Assembly (NCBI GenBank): GCA_030220185.1 | Contig: JASPKZ010003415.1 | Location: 686,001-750,000, forward strand | Reading direction: 5' to 3' | DNA: 64,000 nucleotides | Source: Diploptera punctata | Lineage: Eukaryota > Arthropoda > Insecta > Blattodea > Blaberidae | Part shown: positions 1 to 11,140 of the stretch, piece by piece | How the letters are laid out: every line of letters begins with the position of its first letter | How positions within the stretch are numbered: position 1 is the first letter of the stretch | Program-made: the position numbers and the translations under genes | The notes under the pieces: model-generated | Database searches by the model: none | Told to the model about the DNA's origin: nothing | What the model saw: only the letters and a program-made list of their open reading frames with translations

Positions 1-169
1 ACTCCACACAATGTTGCGTTGGACATCGATCTCATACTGGTCGAAATAAAATTAATAACTGTATTCTTCATAAGAAATCCATATAGTTTATGTCCCTTCC
101 CCCTGCGCCAAAGCACATACTAATCCTATCTCAAATTCAATTTAATTAAACCAGTCAAAGTTATCTTCT

Positions 170-1238
170 TTCTTATTCTTCTTTACGGTTTAGGCTTATT
201 TACTAGCCTGTTCCGGCTCCAAATTGCTGCTGTTTCCATCTTTTCCTTGGTCTTCCCAAGCTTCTTCTTCCTCGTGGTGAATATTTGTATGCTGCTTTTA
301 GTATTCTATTCTGTCATCCATGCTAAGTGTTCTTTCCAGTTTGTTCTGTATTTCTCTATTGTTGAGTTTAATTCCTCTATTTTTAGTTGTTGTCTTATTT
401 CTGTGTTATATTATTTCCCTGTTCTTTGATATCCTACTATTGGCCTGAGGAATCTCATTTCAGCAGCTTGTATCCTGGCAGATTGTTGTGTTGCCACTGT
501 CCATGTTTCGGATCATAAGTAATAATAGGCACTGCCATTGTCTTGTAAAATTTCATTATAGAGTATTTCCTGGCTTTATTTTTCAAAGTTCTTTTTAGTG
601 TACCTGTTATATAATTAAACTTATTTATTTTGTTATTTATATCTGTTTCTGCTATGTATGATATTTCGCAACCTATGAAGTTATATTGTTCTATTCGTTT
701 ATTTTCTAATATTATCTTTGTCCGAACTGGATGAGCACCCTTGAAGGCCACTGTTTTTTATTTTTGTGAGGATATTTCCATGTTGTATTTTTTTGATATT
801 CCATTTAGTTTATATAGCATTCTTTGTAGTTCGTCTTCTGTTTTTGCTATTAAAACCTGGTCATCTGCAAAGGCTACTGTTTTTATTACTATACTTCCTA
901 AGTCAATTCCCCCAGTCGTCATTTGCTTCCATGATCTTATCATGTCATCGAAATAAATGTTAAAAAGCGTGATTGATAGTGGACAACCTTGCCTAACTCC
1001 TCCTGTTATATGTATTGGTTCCCTTTGATTTATTTTTATTTTTGTTTTCTCAGTAATTTTCTTAATTGCTGCTATCAAATGTAGTGGTGGAATTCCTTTT
1101 TCACTTAATATGTTCCATAATGTTGGTCTAGACACTTTATCAAAGGCCTTCTTATAATCTATAAAGAGGATGTGCGTCTCTAAGTTGAATTCTCTTCGCT
1201 TCTCTATTATTTGTTTTAAAGTGAATACGTTGTCTCTG
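170..1238 (-). pseudogene. LINE-A copy 1: RT fragment of a non-LTR retrotransposon
   Basis: This is the 3' half of an APE-type non-LTR retrotransposon. On the minus strand, bases 1238 to 758 encode the RT core: motif A (LFIDYKKAFDKV), motif B (GGVRQGCPL) and motif C (AFADD). A frameshift near 751-758 moves the reading into a second frame (751-455). Further stops precede a conserved basic C-terminus (GRRSLGRPRKRW) near 236-277. The 3' end carries a GAAGAA-type simple tail. The copy is 5' truncated at about 1238, where the protein similarity to the copy at 27.1-28.3 kb stops abruptly. It is not functional. The clade is uncertain; RTE-like is my best reading. Confidence 0.85.
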
Positions 1239-1669
1239 CAGCTCGGGGAAACAAGAGCGAAGTCCTCAACGGCAGAAGGCGGAAGAGGCAACCCTCTTTG
1301 TGGGGATAAAACACAAGGAAGCAAGTCCAAAGGCTTTATGGCAGCCCCTCCAAAGGACTAACCCTGCAGGATGTTAGTAGCGTACTCAGGGGACACTTCA
1401 AAATACTTACAAGCTCCAAAATCAAAATTATGTAATATAAAAATAGAATTAGCATATCTAACAGTATACTGTTCTTAAATCGTCAATTGGTGAAACACTA
1501 ATTTCTCGTGCCAGTCACTTAGATGTTTCAGATAGCAGTCAAAACAATAATGTAAAACACTGTATTAGTAATGTATATTGCGTAACTAAATGACATTTAA
1601 ACAATTTTTATCCATTCTTATTTATTATCTTTTTAAAACATTAAATAAATTATATTCATATTCAGCGCC
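1239..1669. other. Unassigned stretch
   Basis: No coding or repeat match is recognised. The first ~140 bases (1239-1375) are GC-richer than the surroundings and are joined in frame to LINE-A only by chance. Confidence 0.4.
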
Positions 1670-1982
1670 TCAGGTTATCATTTTGACATTTCGGATGGTG
1701 TTTCCTGTCATTGGCGTAATTATAACCAACTTCTGAGATTGGGGCGACTGGAAGGCGGGGTTAAGTTGATGATAGAGGGTTAATATGAATGATGTTGATG
1801 ATTATGATGGTCATGTGATATTCGGGGACAGTTTAGACCTTAAAGTTTCCTGATATTTGTCTTATAGGTGAAGAAAATCCCCGAAAAAACCTCACCCAGG
1901 AAACTTTTCCCGACCAAGACTTGAACTCTAGCCCGTTGCGTGAAAATGCAGCACGCTCTCTCGAGACCTCAGCGGTGTAGGC
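1670..1982 (-). mobile_element. SINE-B copy, tail type 2
   Basis: This is a degenerate tRNA-derived SINE. The tRNA-like head lies at about 1915-1982 on the minus strand (CCGCTGAGGTCTCGAG). It is followed by the family body (AAGACAAATATCAGGAAAC), a CAT-rich hinge, and the tail that contains AACCCCGCCTTCCAG. The tail matches the copies at 3.6, 30.5 and 41.9 kb rather than those at 10.1 and 43.2 kb. Confidence 0.75.
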
Positions 1983-2834
1983 TTACATAACAAGTAATAT
2001 ATATTGTAGGATACATTGGAAATTTAACGGCTGAAAAGCAAGCAATTTCGTGAGTGTTCTTAAACATATTTTGTGAAATTTTAGAATACCCTATATAATG
2101 TACATGGAGAGAAATACAATTTCAAATTACATACATAAAATAGCGTAACATGTCTGTCAGAGGGAGAGCAGACGATGAATGAGTGATTCTCTGCAGGTTC
2201 GTATTGCTAATGTAAGTGATGTACATACGCAACACTACACACCATTGCACGTGTATTCTCCCATCCACTTCTCCAGGGAGCTCTTTAACACTAATTGGCT
2301 CATTTGTTACCAATTAACTGGGAATGTCACGTGTTAGAGGGTATCTCCCAACCTCACATACACCTTTTATAGCTAACAGCCATTGAATCTCTCACCTCAT
2401 CTCCCGACTCTACGTTATGTACTCATTAATTCCTATCCATACACGTTTAAGACATCGTTAGTTAACGCTGAAATATACGTTTAAATCCCGAGCGCAAAAT
2501 GTGTTTTCGCTCTTTCCCTTAATGTGATATGGGAAGGGGAGAAAGAGTACACTTCTGTTGGACACTATCGTGTTGATTCAGGCTCCATTTTACCCTGTTA
2601 ATTGTCTTTCTAAAATAAACAAGGGTTTAAAAAAGAAAAACATTATGTGTACGTACTTACACGCTGTCGAAGTATCGTGAAACAAAATGTTTTCCTGTTC
2701 ACTGTGAAAGTTTTACAATAAAAGGATTTGCAATATGATATTAGGTAGCTCCATGTTTCATTATGGGGCTGCATGTGTTACCAAAATTGTAATAAATAGC
2801 GAATAATCAAAATAATTGGTTAAAATTTAGTTTT
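1983..2834. other. Unassigned AT-rich stretch
   Basis: No ORF with a recognisable product, RNA gene or repeat family is evident. Open frames here are short and have no motif. Confidence 0.4.
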
Positions 2835-3255
2835 AAAAAACATTATTTATTTATAAACAGGTTTACAATGCTATAAAACATATTCGTGTGCCCAAAGCGT
2901 TTTAAATTTTTATCTTCCTTCTCCATTCTTCTATATCTTCCCATTTCAATTCTTCCGGGACTATATCCCTCATACCTCTTCTTATATCATCCATCCATTT
3001 AAATCTAGGTCCTTTTCCAGGTGGAATCCATCCCAAACTTGTCTGGACAATCTTTTCTCTGGAATTCTATGTATATGACCATACAATTCTTGTTGTCTAC
3101 ATCTCACAAAATCTAATATTGAATTTTGTACTTTCAATTGCTGTCTGATGATTATATTTCTGATTTTTTCCAATTTAGAATTTCTAGTTGAGCGTCTAAA
3201 ACAATCCACATCAGTGGACATAAGTTTCAAACTCGAATTTTTGTTCAACTGGTAA
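2835..3255 (-). pseudogene. LINE-E type 3' coding fragment
   Basis: The minus strand encodes the C-terminal region typical of insect APE-type LINEs: a stretch resembling STRNSKLEKIRNIIIRQQL, then QELYGHIHRIPEKRL, then a proline/basic segment. The 3' end (about 2835-2900) contains a short sequence shared with the fragment at 52.9-53.2 kb (CTTGTGCCCA-like), so the two are probably the same family. Frameshifts and missing RT motifs show it is dead. Confidence 0.65.
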
Positions 3256-3267
3256 ATTTCTGCATCA

Positions 3268-3523
3268 TAATTCGCTCATTTGCTGCAACAACTTCATAAC
3301 TCAAAAAACATAGTTTTTCAGGAGAAGCATTTAAAGGTTTGAAATCCATATAAATTTGCCTGTATTTGTGATAAATATCAAATTACTGAACCAACTCATT
3401 GTATACAATAGCTTATGTCATTCTTCCTGAATGTAGAACTGGGTTTTGTCCTTCATGTTGTACCAATAACTCAAAATCGACAATTTTTTAGTTATGATGT
3501 TGTTGCAGCAAATGAGCGAGTTA
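3268..3523. mobile_element. MITE-like foldback element, 256 bp, ~40-bp terminal inverted repeats
   Basis: Bases 3268-3307 and 3482-3523 are inverted copies of each other with few mismatches; the shared core is CTCATTTGCTGCAACAAC on one side and its reverse complement on the other. The ~175-bp interior has no convincing coding capacity. This architecture fits a short non-autonomous DNA transposon or foldback element. I see no clear target duplication. Confidence 0.6.
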
Positions 3524-3643
3524 GCGTGCCTCGAATATTATGGATTTATAAATTTGTAATTTGGTATCCATTCTTATGTTCGTATCTCACAAAACACTTT
3601 ATAACAATGTAATAACATTTATTGAACTCTTATAGGAAATGTA

Positions 3644-3950
3644 GTCCACAGCTGTGGTGTAGAGGTAGCGTGCAGCGAGCCCACGTTCGATCGCCGGTCG
3701 GGACAAGCTTCCTTTCTTCACCTGTAAGACAAATGTCAAGAACCTCTAGGCCCAAATGATCCCGAACACCATCTCGCTATCATTATCATAATCGCCCATT
3801 AGATTAGGTTAAGACCTCTTTCGGAGCATCATTACCATCATCATTGCCATTCATAACATCGGGGCAGCTTAACCCCGCCTTCCAGCGGCTCCAACTTCAG
3901 AAGTGAGTTACAGGTACGCCATGTCAGCAGAGAATACCATAAATGTCGTA
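3644..3950 (+). mobile_element. SINE-B copy, tail type 2
   Basis: The tRNA-like head (CCACAGCTGTGGTGTAGAGG with B-box-like CGTTCGATCGCC) starts at 3644. It is followed by the AAGACAAATGTCAAGAA body, a CAT-rich hinge and the AACCCCGCCTTCCAG tail. Compared with other copies it lacks part of the stretch between head and body, so it carries internal deletions. Confidence 0.75.
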
Positions 3951-4002
3951 ATGACAACATTGTGGACCGATTAAAAACTATAGGATATATTACTATGAGG
4001 TA

Positions 4003-4340
4003 TCTAATATATAAAAATGAATGTTTGTTTGTTTGTTTGTTTGTTTGTCCGTACTTTATGCCCGGTCATACCGTTAATTCGATTGTGATGGGGCTTTTTC
4101 CAAAAGGTTCAGGAGATTCCCGGGATGAACATAGGCTGTAAGAGAGTTGTGATACTGAACTCCCACACCCTTAAAAATCGCCCTTTGTAGTGGAAAACGT
4201 GAAAAAAAGCTGCTCTTTGGTCGCTTAAATGGCTTACGCTGCCTAAGCCATAACAAATACATAAAATTAATGTACACAGAAAAGAATATCTCGAAAAGCT
4301 CTACAAGAAAGTCCGCGAAAGCATATGTTTATCTCTTACG
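4003..4340 (+). mobile_element. Hel-1 Helitron-like element, 5' part
   Basis: The element starts with TCTAATATATAAAAATGAAT directly after an A, the expected 5' boundary of a Helitron, followed by (GTTT)n. The interior matches the copies at 35.1 and 44.0 kb (GAGATTCCCGGGATGAAC). It breaks off at about 4340, where 17 bases of SINE-B head (4341-4357, minus strand) and a (TA)n run follow, so the 3' hairpin is missing. Confidence 0.65.
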
Positions 4341-4354
4341 AGACCACAGCGGTG

Positions 4355-4357
<3 letters not shown>

Positions 4358-4409
<52 letters not shown>
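4358..4409. repeat. (TA)n microsatellite
   Basis: About 26 uninterrupted TA units. The open frame through it (Tyr-Ile repeats) is an artefact. Confidence 0.95.
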
Positions 4410-4410
<1 letters not shown>

Positions 4411-4664
4411 CAGTTTAAATAAAATTAAAACTAAAAATAAAGTGTACACAAATAAAATGAATGATTTGGTAGATAGTCCCTATATTATTATTATTATTAT
4501 TAATTTATAACTCCTTTTATTTACTTTTCTTGTAAATTAAGTTTACATAAATATGAACAATTTGTTAGATTGTATTGTAGATATTCTTTTTCCATTTTTC
4601 TCTCTAATTTAATTAATATTCACCTGGTTAAGACGTTACACATACACATGTAAATTCAGTAACA

Positions 4665-4745
4665 AAATTATTTATTCATTTATTTAGCCTAATGTGGTTA
4701 AGGCCTTGTGGTCTACTCTTCCACCCACCAGAAAAACATATTTTA
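4665..4745 (-). mobile_element. CR1-like LINE-D 3' terminus
   Basis: Read on the minus strand, the sequence resembles the 3' end of the CR1-like element at 18.8-21.2 kb: GGTGGGTGGAAGAG, then AAGGCCTTAACC, then GCTAAATAAATG. It is a short, old 3' fragment. The AT-rich flanks (4410-4664, 4746-4889) hold nothing that I recognise. Confidence 0.5.
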
Positions 4746-4889
4746 TATTTATATAAAGAAAGCATAATAATATTAGATACCAAACGATTATTTGGTCAAA
4801 CTGAACAGTAATAAAAGTAAGATCTAATAGCACAATAAAGTTAGTAACGATTAACATGAAAACCAATAATGAAATATAGCGGTCTCGAT

Positions 4890-5085
4890 ATACGGGTAGC
4901 TACCTGGCGCTACTATTACGACTGGAATTGCCAGGTCCGAATTCTGGCAGTTCCGGAGGGGCATTGATTACGGGCTATACCAAACTTCTTTCAGGTTTTT
5001 CTTCGGGTTCTCCCGTTTACCGAATTTAATTCCACCAACACTCTCCATTCCCCTTCCCTCTCCTATCATGTAATTTCATCTTTAT
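4890..5085 (+). mobile_element. SINE-D copy, degenerate
   Basis: The segment around 5000-5055 (TTTTTCTTCGGGTTCTCCCG, then a TTCCACCAACACTC-like motif) matches the tail of the tRNA-like SINE at 11.87-12.17 kb. The head is too decayed to show an A or B box. Confidence 0.45.
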
Positions 5086-6274
5086 TTATTCATTCATTCA
5101 TTTCATATCGCCCTTCATCATATGTCGTTTAGGTAAACAATAGTCTGGTCTGGCTAAACCATAGGACTTTAAATATGTGGTTGTGGTGATCCAGTCGGGG
5201 GGGGGGCACATTTGTGTACTCTCTCACAACTCTGAGCCTATATGACAACGTAGGGCAGAATAGGGCCAAAGAAAGGGTTATAGCCTCTTCTCGAGGTTCT
5301 GGGTCCAGCTGAAAATGGCAATATGATTGGTGTGTGAATGTTTGAATTGACGAAATTAGGAACGCCATAAAAAACTACATAAAACACTGTAGAATATATT
5401 TAATTCTCGTTCATTCATTCATTCATAATACTATCATACAATGAACCTACGCAAGATTGCCGTGTTACCGGCATTGTAACTCGGGCCTATAAGTTATTTT
5501 AATCTAATAATAAAATATAAAATAAAACGATAAATAAAATAAAATAGAAAGAGGTAAGTATAATTTGTTCTATCCTTGAAACCTGGAAAAATTATTATTA
5601 AATGCATTGGTAAAACATTTACATGGCCGAATTAATGTTACTGAAGTTTTTTCTTGCAATTAAGGTAGTACATTAATTAAATCAGTTATTTCAGAAACCG
5701 GATTTGGCTCCATTCTACTGTATTTTGAGATATTGAACAAAATATATCTGCATGAAATATTTCTACATGAAATATTTCTACATATTTCTCTATGAAATGT
5801 AAAATCATATGCCACAGTACAAAGTACATAGAAAGACTTCGAAAGTGCGTTTTCTGTAAAAACAATACATATATCTTTAATGATATCATTTATTAGTTAA
5901 TTCAAAATTATAACTGGGTGGAGAAGTCCGGTTTGTGGAATAATTGTTACAGTAAATTTAAGAATTTATTTTATTATAAATGAATTACTATATTTTATTG
6001 TATGGAAAATTGTTGCAATAATTCAAATAGTAATATAATAATATTTATATACGATTTTCGATCTAATATCAGTAAATATAAGTGTATTTGAGATAGGCCT
6101 AATAAGAATATAAATAGGGAATGTGGAATACGGAACAAAAATTACCATGTTACTTTCATATTCAACATCCTATAGGACATTTCCCATGCCCTAATAAGAA
6201 TGAAACAACAAATTTCGAAAGTATTACATTATTCTTACTTAAATTTAATTAAGACATATAAAATCCATTTTAGT
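5086..6274. other. Unassigned AT-rich stretch
   Basis: No recognised gene. There are small ATTC tetranucleotide runs (5088-5103, 5409-5426), a poly-G run near 5197, and an 18-bp direct duplication of CATGAAATATTTCTA near 5751-5780. Confidence 0.4.
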
Positions 6275-6765
6275 GTTCTATCTATCTTCCGGTTTTAACA
6301 GCTGCTGCCTCCTTGTGCATCTTCTATGCTTAACCCTCTTGCTTGCATTGCTATCCTCATGCTTTCCGTCCATGTTATCGTTGGTCTCCCTTTTTCCTTC
6401 TTTCTTGTCGGATGCCATTGATATAGTTGTTTCGGCCATCGCTCATCTTCCGTTCTTAAAATGTGTCCTAACCGTTTTAATTTCTTCTCTTCAATTCTTT
6501 CAATTATTGCTTCCTTTTGTTTCCATTATGTTTCTAATTTCCTTATTTGTGACAAGTTCTAATTCTAACTTTGTGGCACTTCCGCGTAAATAATAAATTT
6601 CTAGAGCTATTAGTCTACTCTCGTAGCACTTACTGATTGTCAATTCCTCACTTCCATATATTGCAACAGATTCCACCAATGTTTTACCAATATATGTTTT
6701 GGTGTATTTCCAAATATGCTTATCCCACCATATAGGATATAACGATATTATTATTTTGCTACTCA
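6275..6765 (-). pseudogene. LINE-E type 3' coding fragment
   Basis: The minus strand encodes a LINE C-terminal region: IWKYTKTYIGKTLVESVAIY, then an LTISKCYESRLIALEIYYLR-like stretch and KEIRNIMETKGS. After a stop it continues in a degraded basic segment. The region corresponds to the thumb/C-terminus downstream of the RT core. It is 5' truncated and interrupted. Confidence 0.65.
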
Positions 6766-7584
6766 ATTCAATTATATGCTTTACTGTTAACGTACTATGA
6801 TTATGCATGTGGTAATAGTTATGGGACACTTACACTAAATAATAAAACAAAATGTGTTTTGTTCTCCTTTTTATCGAAATTTGTGTGGTAATGAAGATTG
6901 CAAAATACAAAGAATAAAGAAATACAAGAGATTAGTTTCTACAATTTTAATGTTAATAGAAGTGATTTGAAAGATTCTCTTATCGGTAGATTTCCTAAAG
7001 AGCTATACTGTGATTTCATGGGCTTTTCTTGCAAAGTACTCCCTTACATATAAAAATCTCCTAAAAGTACAATTCCCTAAGTTGATAATAGAAGAAAGAA
7101 AGACGAAGATAAAGGCTCTTAAGGTAATGTTTGCTCAGTAATTAGGGTGATTAGTTAAGAGGTGAAAAATAAAAGAATAGACCCGAAGGAATTCTGTTGG
7201 AAGATAGGGCGCAATATCGTCGAATTAAACTCTGCCCTATTTTCTTACAGAGCCTTGGCATTGTGTTATCTTACTCTAGGTAATTAAGTCCGCAGGCTGT
7301 TTTTCTTGTTTGATATTGTTAAAGTATAGAGGGAAACGTAATAATTTTGAAAAGGGTTGGGAAGTTAAGAATTAAAAGATAACCAGCAAGTCATATTGAT
7401 AGACATAAATGCAACCCTTTCTTATTTCTAGAAGGGAGAGAAAGTTAGCAAATTAACTTTTGGAAGAAGTTAGAAGGGATGAAAATAATTATCTTACTCA
7501 AATTATTATCAATGCAATGCAATGTATATATATTTTTAATTTATTTCATTTTAACATTTGAGTATTTTTGTTGATATGACATCC
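6766..7584. other. Unassigned AT-rich stretch
   Basis: No coding or RNA feature is recognised. A small imperfect inverted repeat (TAGGGCG near 7206 and GCCCTA near 7232) is probably chance. Confidence 0.35.
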
Positions 7585-7759
7585 ATTATTTTTGACTATT
7601 TAACTCATGCCCCAAATGGCAGTCAATGACCAATCACGTTTCAATGATTTCTGTTTTACAACCAATCAGAGTCGTGTTTCACGAAATATTTATCAGTGTT
7701 ATAATTACCATATTAAAGAAAGCTCCTCATTATTTTGCAGTGATTGAGCCAGTGTGCGA
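7585..7759 (+). repeat. Repeat family R, segment X (left part)
   Basis: This segment (for example CAATGACCAATCACGTTTCA) matches 40029-40218 closely. It ends in AAAGAAAGCTCCTC, which recurs as AAGAAAGCACCTC after the LINE insertion. The repeat is therefore split by the LINE at about 7760-8297. Confidence 0.7.
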
Positions 7760-8297
7760 AATAATAGAACAAGTTTCACATTTCCAATATTTAGGATGTG
7801 ATATAACTTATAGAGAAAATAAAGATATAGAAAATAAAGTAAATAAAGTTCAGGCTATTTGTGGAACCATAAAAAGAACCTTAGGTCGGAAAACAAGGAA
7901 AGATACGAAACTTAAATTATGTAAAACAATGGCCGTTCCTTTGTTGTTGTTTGGAAGTGAAAATTGGATAATGAAATCAAGGGATAAAAGCAGGGTACAG
8001 ACTGCGGAAATGCTGTTTTTACGTAATGTGAAAGGATGCACAAGAGCGGATAGAATAAGGAATGAAACTATACGAGAAGAATTATATATATAAAATTGAA
8101 GATAAAATCAGCGAAAATAATAAGAAATGGACACAACACTTAATGAGAATGAACAACGAAAGAATACCCAAAAGAACCTTCCTGTATGATCCCAGAGGAA
8201 CAAGAGATGTTGGCCGACCACGTAGAAGATGGACTCCACTTTTAACTTCGCCGGAACAGGCTGCATAGCCTAAACCTTGTAGTAGAAGAAGAAGAAA
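7760..8297 (+). pseudogene. LINE-A-related 3' fragment inserted in family R
   Basis: The plus strand encodes the region after RT motif C: EQVSHFQYLGCDITY, then GTIKRTLGRKTRKD and KLCKTMAVPLLLFGSENW. After a shift near 8090 it reads MRMNNERIPKRT and GTRDVGRPRRRW. It ends with a (GAAGAA)n tail at about 8280-8297. It resembles LINE-A but is clearly divergent. It is strongly 5' truncated and lacks all catalytic motifs. Confidence 0.75.
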
Positions 8298-8910
8298 GCA
8301 CCTCCTTTGTAATATTCTGAACAGGTCTGGCCATTATTTTGCAGTGACTGAGCCTGTGTGAGAAATACGGCCAGGGAATACGGCTACCAGATGGTATATA
8401 TAGTGCATGAATGTCAACACATGCCGCATACGGGAGTTAATATAAACACATTTGTAGCAATTGATTACACCACCAAAAAAAGAAACCACTGCTTGCACTT
8501 TCTTAAATGTATTTGTTCCCAGGTAACAATCCAGAAAAATATAATTGTCATATTTACATCATACAACATCAGAAATGAATTAATATACAGTTTGATGTGT
8601 TTCATTTTTTCTCCACTAGAGAGCATTCTTACAATATTGCGTTCCTTTGGCAATAAATAGTATGATCTGGTTGCAGTGATAAACAAAAGAAGCAGATGAA
8701 GCGTACCTATCGTTTCTCATTTGTTTTCAAACATCGCCGTTTACATTAAATATATAAATATTTTAAAATAACTATAGTTAAATAATGATTTGTGAGTAAA
8801 CAGCTTAATTTTATTCGCTAAATAGTCCTAAGAAGTACCACTCTTGATTTCCAAATTCTCTATAGATAAATTGGAAATCACTCGTGGCATTACTTATGAT
8901 AAACTATTAA
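8298..8910 (+). repeat. Repeat family R, right part with terminal hairpin
   Basis: Bases 8298-8340 continue segment X, and 8455-8910 match 39605-40030 and, in part, 40318-40612. The end folds: CCACTCTTGATTTCC near 8839 pairs with GGAAATCACTCGTGG near 8875 across an ~18-base loop. No ORF is conserved between copies, so this looks like a non-autonomous element of unknown class. Confidence 0.65.
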
Positions 8911-9649
8911 TGTCTTAGTTGTCTCTATATCCATGCGTCTTGTGCAAATGCAACCGATTATGTATATAATTATGAAACCGTTATCAAACCATAAATCACG
9001 ATGGAATGTATAATAATCATCATCATCATCATCACCACCATTAGCACGACAGTCCTATTTGAGCCTTGACTTTCTTCCAATATTCTGATGCCATTTAACA
9101 CACAAAATTTGCATCCCGCTCTATATATTTTTGCTTTGAATTAAAAACCTTCTGTATAGTTCAGATTAAGATTTTTTACTTTTTACTTATTTCTTTAAAG
9201 AAGCTTAATTCCTAGTTTAATTTTGTATGAATCATTCTTACTGAATGTCCAGCCCATTCCAAAATTGTAATTTTTAAAAATAAATTTAACAATATGTGAT
9301 TGCTTATGTATTAAAATTATGAAAGAGCAAATTCTTGTAAATACGTGTACCTTGACTACAAACTCAGATTTTTTAAGAATAAGACACATCGGAGAAAACA
9401 TTTAACTACAACAAATATTTAAATGTAAAATTAGTCATATTAATGCATGTCCGTCTCTGCCATCATTTCTACTATGTTTTCATTTTTAATATTGCCTGAA
9501 TCCATAAACAATATTATTTATACTCATAACATTTTGTAACGTAATTAATAGGCTGTGTTTTACTATTTTTTCTTTTATTTTTATTTCATAATAATTACTT
9601 TATGTTCTCTTTCATTTTTACAATTTCTAAGATTGTTATTTTTATTATC
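8911..9649. other. Unassigned AT-rich stretch
   Basis: Apart from a short (ATC)n run at 9014-9036, no feature is recognised. Confidence 0.35.
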
Positions 9650-10524
9650 TGTATCTATTGAACTGAGTGTGGGTCAATTTGTATGTCCTTTATGAACTCA
9701 AAAACTACTTGACCGACTCGAATCGATCTTCACCATCATTTAGAGAATTTTTCTTGGACAATTAACACATATAACATAATACAGTACACGGCCGGAGCTT
9801 AAAAAAAGTGCATCGCTGTAGGCCTACTAAAAAAGGCGATTTATGAACGCTTAAATTGCTTACGCTGCCTAAACCATAACAAATACACCAAATTAATGTA
9901 CACGGAATTTAATATCTCAAAAATTCTAAAACGAGGTCTGCGAGAGCATATTTTTAACTTTAATTGATAACACGCCCCAACCATTTTTGTATTGCAGCTC
10001 TGATGCCAAGAAGATCGAGATAAGAAGATTCTCGGGCAACGCAGGTAATCAGCAATATCTAAAAAATAATTACGATATAACTTTATAATTATTTTTCTTT
10101 TCACTTAATAAACTAAGCCCACCGCTGTGGTCTCGAGGTAGCGTGCTGCCTTGTCGAGCAGCGGGCTCGGGTTCGATCCCCGGTCGGGGCAGTTTTTCTG
10201 GGTGAGGTTTTTATCGGGGTTTTTCCTCACCTGTAAGACAAATGTCAGGAAAACTTTAAGGCCCAAACGGTCCCCGAAATCATGTGGCCTTCATCATCAT
10301 CCTTATCATTATCATCATCACCATCATCCTTCACCGGTGTGGAAAGCAACGGGAAGCTACCACACCTACACAATTCCCTAGTAAAGCTGCAAGCATATCA
10401 TGAAAATGCTATGATTGCAGTGAAGGACCTGCCTTCGGGCAGAATTACTATGGATGGAATAAACTAAACATAAAAAGACATTCAATTTATTTAGGCATAC
10501 CAGCGCACACCTGCTGTTAGTTAG
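9650..10524 (+). mobile_element. Hel-2 Helitron-like element interrupted by a SINE-B
   Basis: The interior (CTTACGCTGCCTAAACCATA, GATGCCAAGAAGATCGAG, GGGCAACGCAGGTAATCAGC) matches the element at 46.7-47.26 kb. The element continues at 10468 after the SINE-B (10117-10457) and ends near 10524 in a decayed version of the family terminus (CAGCGCACACCTGCTGTTAG). The 5' boundary is not resolved. There is no coding capacity. Confidence 0.6.
10117..10457 (+). mobile_element. SINE-B copy, tail type 1, with 10-bp target duplication
   Basis: This is a complete ~341-bp tRNA-derived SINE. Its head has an A-box-like TGGTCTCGAGG (10128-10138) and a B box GGTTCGATCCC (10170-10180). The body, a (CAT)n-like hinge and tail type 1 (GGAAAGCAACGGGAAGCTAC) follow. 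It is flanked by exact direct repeats AATAAACTAA at 10107-10116 and 10458-10467, showing retroposition into the Hel-2 element. Confidence 0.9.
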
Positions 10525-10884
10525 TTTTAGTAATAAAACTAATAATATTAATAATAATGATATTTGTTTATAGAGAGTTTTCCACAAATATTTTTTTATT
10601 TTTAAAATACATTAAAAAATAATAAATCTGACAAAAAATTCGTATATCCAATCAGATCTACTAATTATAGTAGAATAGCCTACGTCGTCATCACACCACG
10701 AAATCATTTTTAAAAATTGGTATTAAACGTGGTTTTTCAAATTTGATCTTTTATAAAACTCATTTCATACGGATTCCTTTGTTATCATATGTTTTTGTAA
10801 ACAGTGTGGTATTCCTACAATGTTGATTAAGTTCTTCATAAATATATATCCTCCGCATTATCTTCATTCATATCTGTGTTGTTC
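10525..10884. other. Unassigned AT-rich stretch
   Basis: No recognised feature. Confidence 0.35.
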
Positions 10885-10990
10885 GTACTAATTCTCATTT
10901 GGTCCAGCTATTGTTTCTTTGGTCTTCCCCTTCCTCTTCTGCCCACAGCGATCCACTCCAGAGTTATCAATTTTTACACGAGGTCAAAAC
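10885..10990 (-). pseudogene. LINE C-terminal scrap
   Basis: The minus strand encodes LEWIAVGRRGRGRPKKQ, the basic GRRxRGRPxK motif seen at the C-terminus of several LINEs in this window. Nothing else of the element is preserved. The following 150 bases are unassigned. Confidence 0.45.
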
Positions 10991-11140
10991 AGGACGCTAA
11001 TAATGCCTCTCTACAACACTTCATTTATTCTACTTATTTCACAGTAGTCTGTGCTTGTTCCTGGTATCCCGTCCACAAGATATCAGGAGTTGCTGCACAC
11101 TTACTATCAAGCCGTGTTGTACAGTTACTTGTAGTAAATA

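Noticed and set aside
5190..5210. Poly-G run as a G-quadruplex or regulatory site
   Set aside because: A single short homopolymer without further G-tracts.
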